16,876 nt of DNA. Source: Thermodesulfobacteriota bacterium. GTDB taxonomy: Bacteria; Desulfobacterota; DSM-4660; Desulfatiglandales; Desulfatiglandaceae. The translations under genes and the position numbers were made by a program. The notes below the pieces were generated by a model. That model had not been told where the DNA came from, ran no database searches, and saw only the letters and a list, made by a program, of their open reading frames with translations. Within the stretch, counting starts at the first letter, position 1; the number at the start of each line of letters is the position of its first letter. The stretch covers positions 1-16,876 of the forward strand of contig JANQDY010000196.1 in NCBI GenBank assembly GCA_028278625.1, given 5' to 3'. Shown one piece after another: positions 15,311-16,876 of the stretch.

Positions 15311-15560
15311 AAAACGAGCCAGCTGGTCTTGCGAAAAATACCACAGAAGTGGTCTGACGGCAAATGCCGTGATTAAGGCGACTTTATCCGGAAGCCTTTT
15401 AGAATGGGAATGCCCCGATACTCCCCAATGCCTGAGAATCCCTTGAGTTTATGGTTGACCAGGAATCCTAAATTTGGCCTCATGCATTTTTTTTGCAGCA
15501 GACTGTTTTGTAGAAAATCCAATCAGGCGATTCAACTAATTGTTTTTATGAATACATTTT
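15311..15560. other. Gene-free stretch between gene remnants
   Basis: No recognisable coding sequence on either strand. The minus frame of the LssY_C fragment is open for some distance into it, but the peptide is not one I recognise. It is probably debris between rearranged fragments. Confidence 0.4.
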
Positions 15561-16102
15561 TTCCTGGCATATCAAACGAGTATGCAGAAAAACAAAGGCT
15601 TAAGCAATGCTCTGACCCTCTTTGGCATGGATGAAATCCCTTCCGATAACCGCATTCGAAATCTTATGGATGAAGTTCCTCCCTCCGAAGTGTACCCCAT
15701 ATAACATCATATCTTTGATGGAATAAGGGAATCAGGCAACCTGAATGCATTTCGCTCCTACGGCAACAATTTGTTGTGCGCACTGGATGGCACCCATTCT
15801 TTTTCTTCCAACAAAATCCATTGCAAAAATTGTAACAGTAAGAAACACAAAAACGGAACCACAACCTATTCTCACTCGGCCATCACACCCGTTCTTGTTG
15901 CCCCAGGCCAGAAAAAGTTATCTCATCGCCCCCAGAGTTTATAACACATCAGGACGGCGACGAAAAACAGGGCTGTGAAGATGCTGCTGCCAAGCGTTTG
16001 TATAAAAACGCGTTCGCAACCGATTTCTGGAGATGTTTGACGACACCTACAGGCGAATTCGAGAAGATTTACCCACTCGGAAAACCTTCTTCGATGACAT
16101 TC
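15561..16102 (+). pseudogene. Degenerate ISNCY-like DDE transposase, internally deleted
   Basis: In frame from 15561, FLAYQTSMQKNKGLSNALTL leads to FGMDEIPSDNRIRNLMDEV, a stop TAA (15702-15704) where a sense codon is expected, and then HHIFDGIRESGNL. Next come LLCALDGTHSFSS, with the first catalytic Asp, and CKNCNSKKHKNGTTTYSH. A one-base loss in the A-run at 15912-15916 shifts the frame, which continues VISSPPEFITHQDGDEKQG and CEDAAAKRL (to about 16000). The middle of the enzyme, with the other catalytic acids, is absent. A second frame from 16015 gives RNRFLEMFDDTYRRIREDLP and TRKTFFDDIR, matching the C-terminal part of such transposases. So there is a stop, a frameshift and an internal deletion. 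No terminal inverted repeats were identified. The family assignment is from remembered resemblance. Confidence 0.7.
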
Positions 16103-16384
16103 GTCTTTCTGGAACTGAAAAGGCGGGGATACCGGGTCACCATCGGTAAGTTGGGGAACAGGGAGATCGATTTTATCGCGGAAAGGGAATCACGGAAAAT
16201 TTATCTCCAAGTTGCCTATTTGCTGCATTCCCAGGAGACCGTTGAGCGGGAATTCTCCGTTTTGAAACAGGTGAAGGATAATTACCCGAAGTACGTAATC
16301 TCCATGGACACTATTTACGGTAATGATATGGAAGGCATTCGACGGATCAATCTGATCGATTTTCTTTTGAGCGACGAGTTGTGA
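16103..16384 (+). pseudogene. C-terminal fragment of a DUF4143/COG1373-type AAA ATPase
   Basis: The frame reads VFLELKRRGYRVTIGKLGN, then REIDFIAERESRKIYLQVAY, EREFSVLKQVKDNYPKYVIS and INLIDFLLSDEL before the stop. This is the typical C-terminus (DUF4143 region with a nuclease-like EIDF motif) of archaeal-type ATPases that also occur widely in anaerobic bacteria. The P-loop and most of the protein are missing. The fragment joins the transposase tail at about 16100 in a different frame, so it has no start of its own. The frame's only nearby start (TTG 15998) lies in transposase sequence. It is an inactive remnant. Confidence 0.7.
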
Positions 16385-16411
16385 AGGTGAACGAACACTG
16401 ATAGAAGTGCT

Positions 16412-16876
16412 TTATTGTTTACTTTTTCCTCGATTGATCCCCAATTTCTTCATTCGAAAACGCAATGTGCTTTCGTTAATGTTGAGGAGTTCCGCGGCAC
16501 CGCCTTTCCCTGCGACTTTGCCGCCAGTATATTCCAGCACCAGGCGAATATGATTTGCCGTGGCCTGGTTCAATGTCATTACGTTTTCCGCTGATTGAAT
16601 CGGGTCCTGATCTTCCAGGACCTTTGAGGCGATGTTCAATTCGGGGATTATCAAGTGCCCCCCTCGGGAAAGGATAAGCGCCCTTTCTACAATATTCTGG
16701 AGTTCGCGGACGTTGCCGGGCCAGTCATATACTTTGAGCCGCTCAAGTGTGTGGGTGTCAATCTCCGGTATATGCAAAAGATTCATTTCCTGGGCCTTGC
16801 GTTCTACGAAATACTGGACGAGTGACGGGATATCATCGCGCCTCAGACGGAGCGGTGGGATACGAATCGGCAGTAC
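16412..16876 (-). CDS. C-terminal part of a sigma-54-dependent activator (FhlA-like; runs off right edge)
   Basis: The last 154 codons of a sigma-54 activator are present, and the frame is open to the window edge. The visible part begins VLPIRIPPLRLRRDDIPSLV in the AAA+ lid. It continues with VYDWPGNVRELQNIVERALI (sensor II) and ends with a Fis-type helix-turn-helix, GGAAELLNINESTLRFRMKK, closing LGINRGKSKQ. The HTH pattern is typical of GAF-domain (FhlA/HyfR-like) sigma-54 activators rather than NtrC response regulators, though the N-terminal domain is not visible. The ATG at 16786 seen inside the frame is internal to the AAA+ domain and is not the start. Confidence 0.92.
   Translation of the reverse strand, partial: VLPIRIPPLRLRRDDIPSLVQYFVERKAQEMNLLHIPEIDTHTLERLKVYDWPGNVRELQNIVERALILSRGGHLIIPELNIASKVLEDQDPIQSAENVMTLNQATANHIRLVLEYTGGKVAGKGGAAELLNINESTLRFRMKKLGINRGKSKQ

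Noticed and set aside
15745..15978. Open frame of 77 codons in the transposase region
   Set aside because: Its peptide matches nothing, while another frame of the same bases encodes recognisable transposase motifs.

Overview
The window looks like an accessory catabolic region from an anaerobic Gram-negative bacterium, most likely a Desulfobacterota (deltaproteobacterial, sulfate-reducer-like) genome. This is inferred from gene content: several sigma-54 activators, an iron-sulfur-rich molybdenum hydroxylase of the 4-hydroxybenzoyl-CoA reductase type, a PaaK-like aryl-CoA ligase and a tripartite tricarboxylate transporter (TTT). No rRNA, tRNA or marker gene fixes the taxonomy.

Layout. (1) Bases 1-105, minus strand: N-terminus of a probable GAF/sigma-54 activator, followed by three tandem 16-bp near-palindromes (115-171). 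(2) Bases 173-860: a histidine kinase remnant that has lost its sensor part and carries a T-run frameshift, followed by an intact NtrC-family response regulator (878-2287). (3) A well-formed -24/-12 sigma-54 promoter (2404-2419) drives the main plus-strand cluster: the three molybdenum-hydroxylase subunits (FAD/4Fe-4S, 2x[2Fe-2S], Mo; 2480-6309), a PaaK-like CoA ligase, an arylsulfotransferase-family beta-propeller, a sulfatase-superfamily hydrolase and a CysD/CysH-type PP-loop protein (to 11030). After a 118-base gap with a hairpin come the TTT genes tctC, tctB and tctA (11149-14194). (4) Bases 14195-16384 are a gene graveyard: short signal-peptide fragments, a truncated LssY_C-domain gene, an internally deleted and frameshifted transposase, and the C-terminus of a DUF4143/COG1373-type ATPase. 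(5) Bases 16412-16876, minus strand: C-terminus of a second sigma-54 activator.

Working model (inference): the TTT imports an organic acid, the ligase makes its CoA thioester, and the HBCR-like enzyme reductively removes a ring hydroxyl or performs a related reaction. The three genes between ligase and transporter all come from 'sulfate ester' families, but each lacks a canonical feature. The sulfatase has Thr where formylglycine-Cys/Ser should be. The sulfotransferase-like propeller has no signal peptide and has Tyr where I expect a conserved His. The CysD-like protein has no CysN partner and no cysteine motif. This combination of CoA-dependent aromatic chemistry, atypical sulfur-family enzymes and a TTT under sigma-54 control is the most interesting part of the window. 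It may encode an undescribed route for an aromatic or substituted organic acid.
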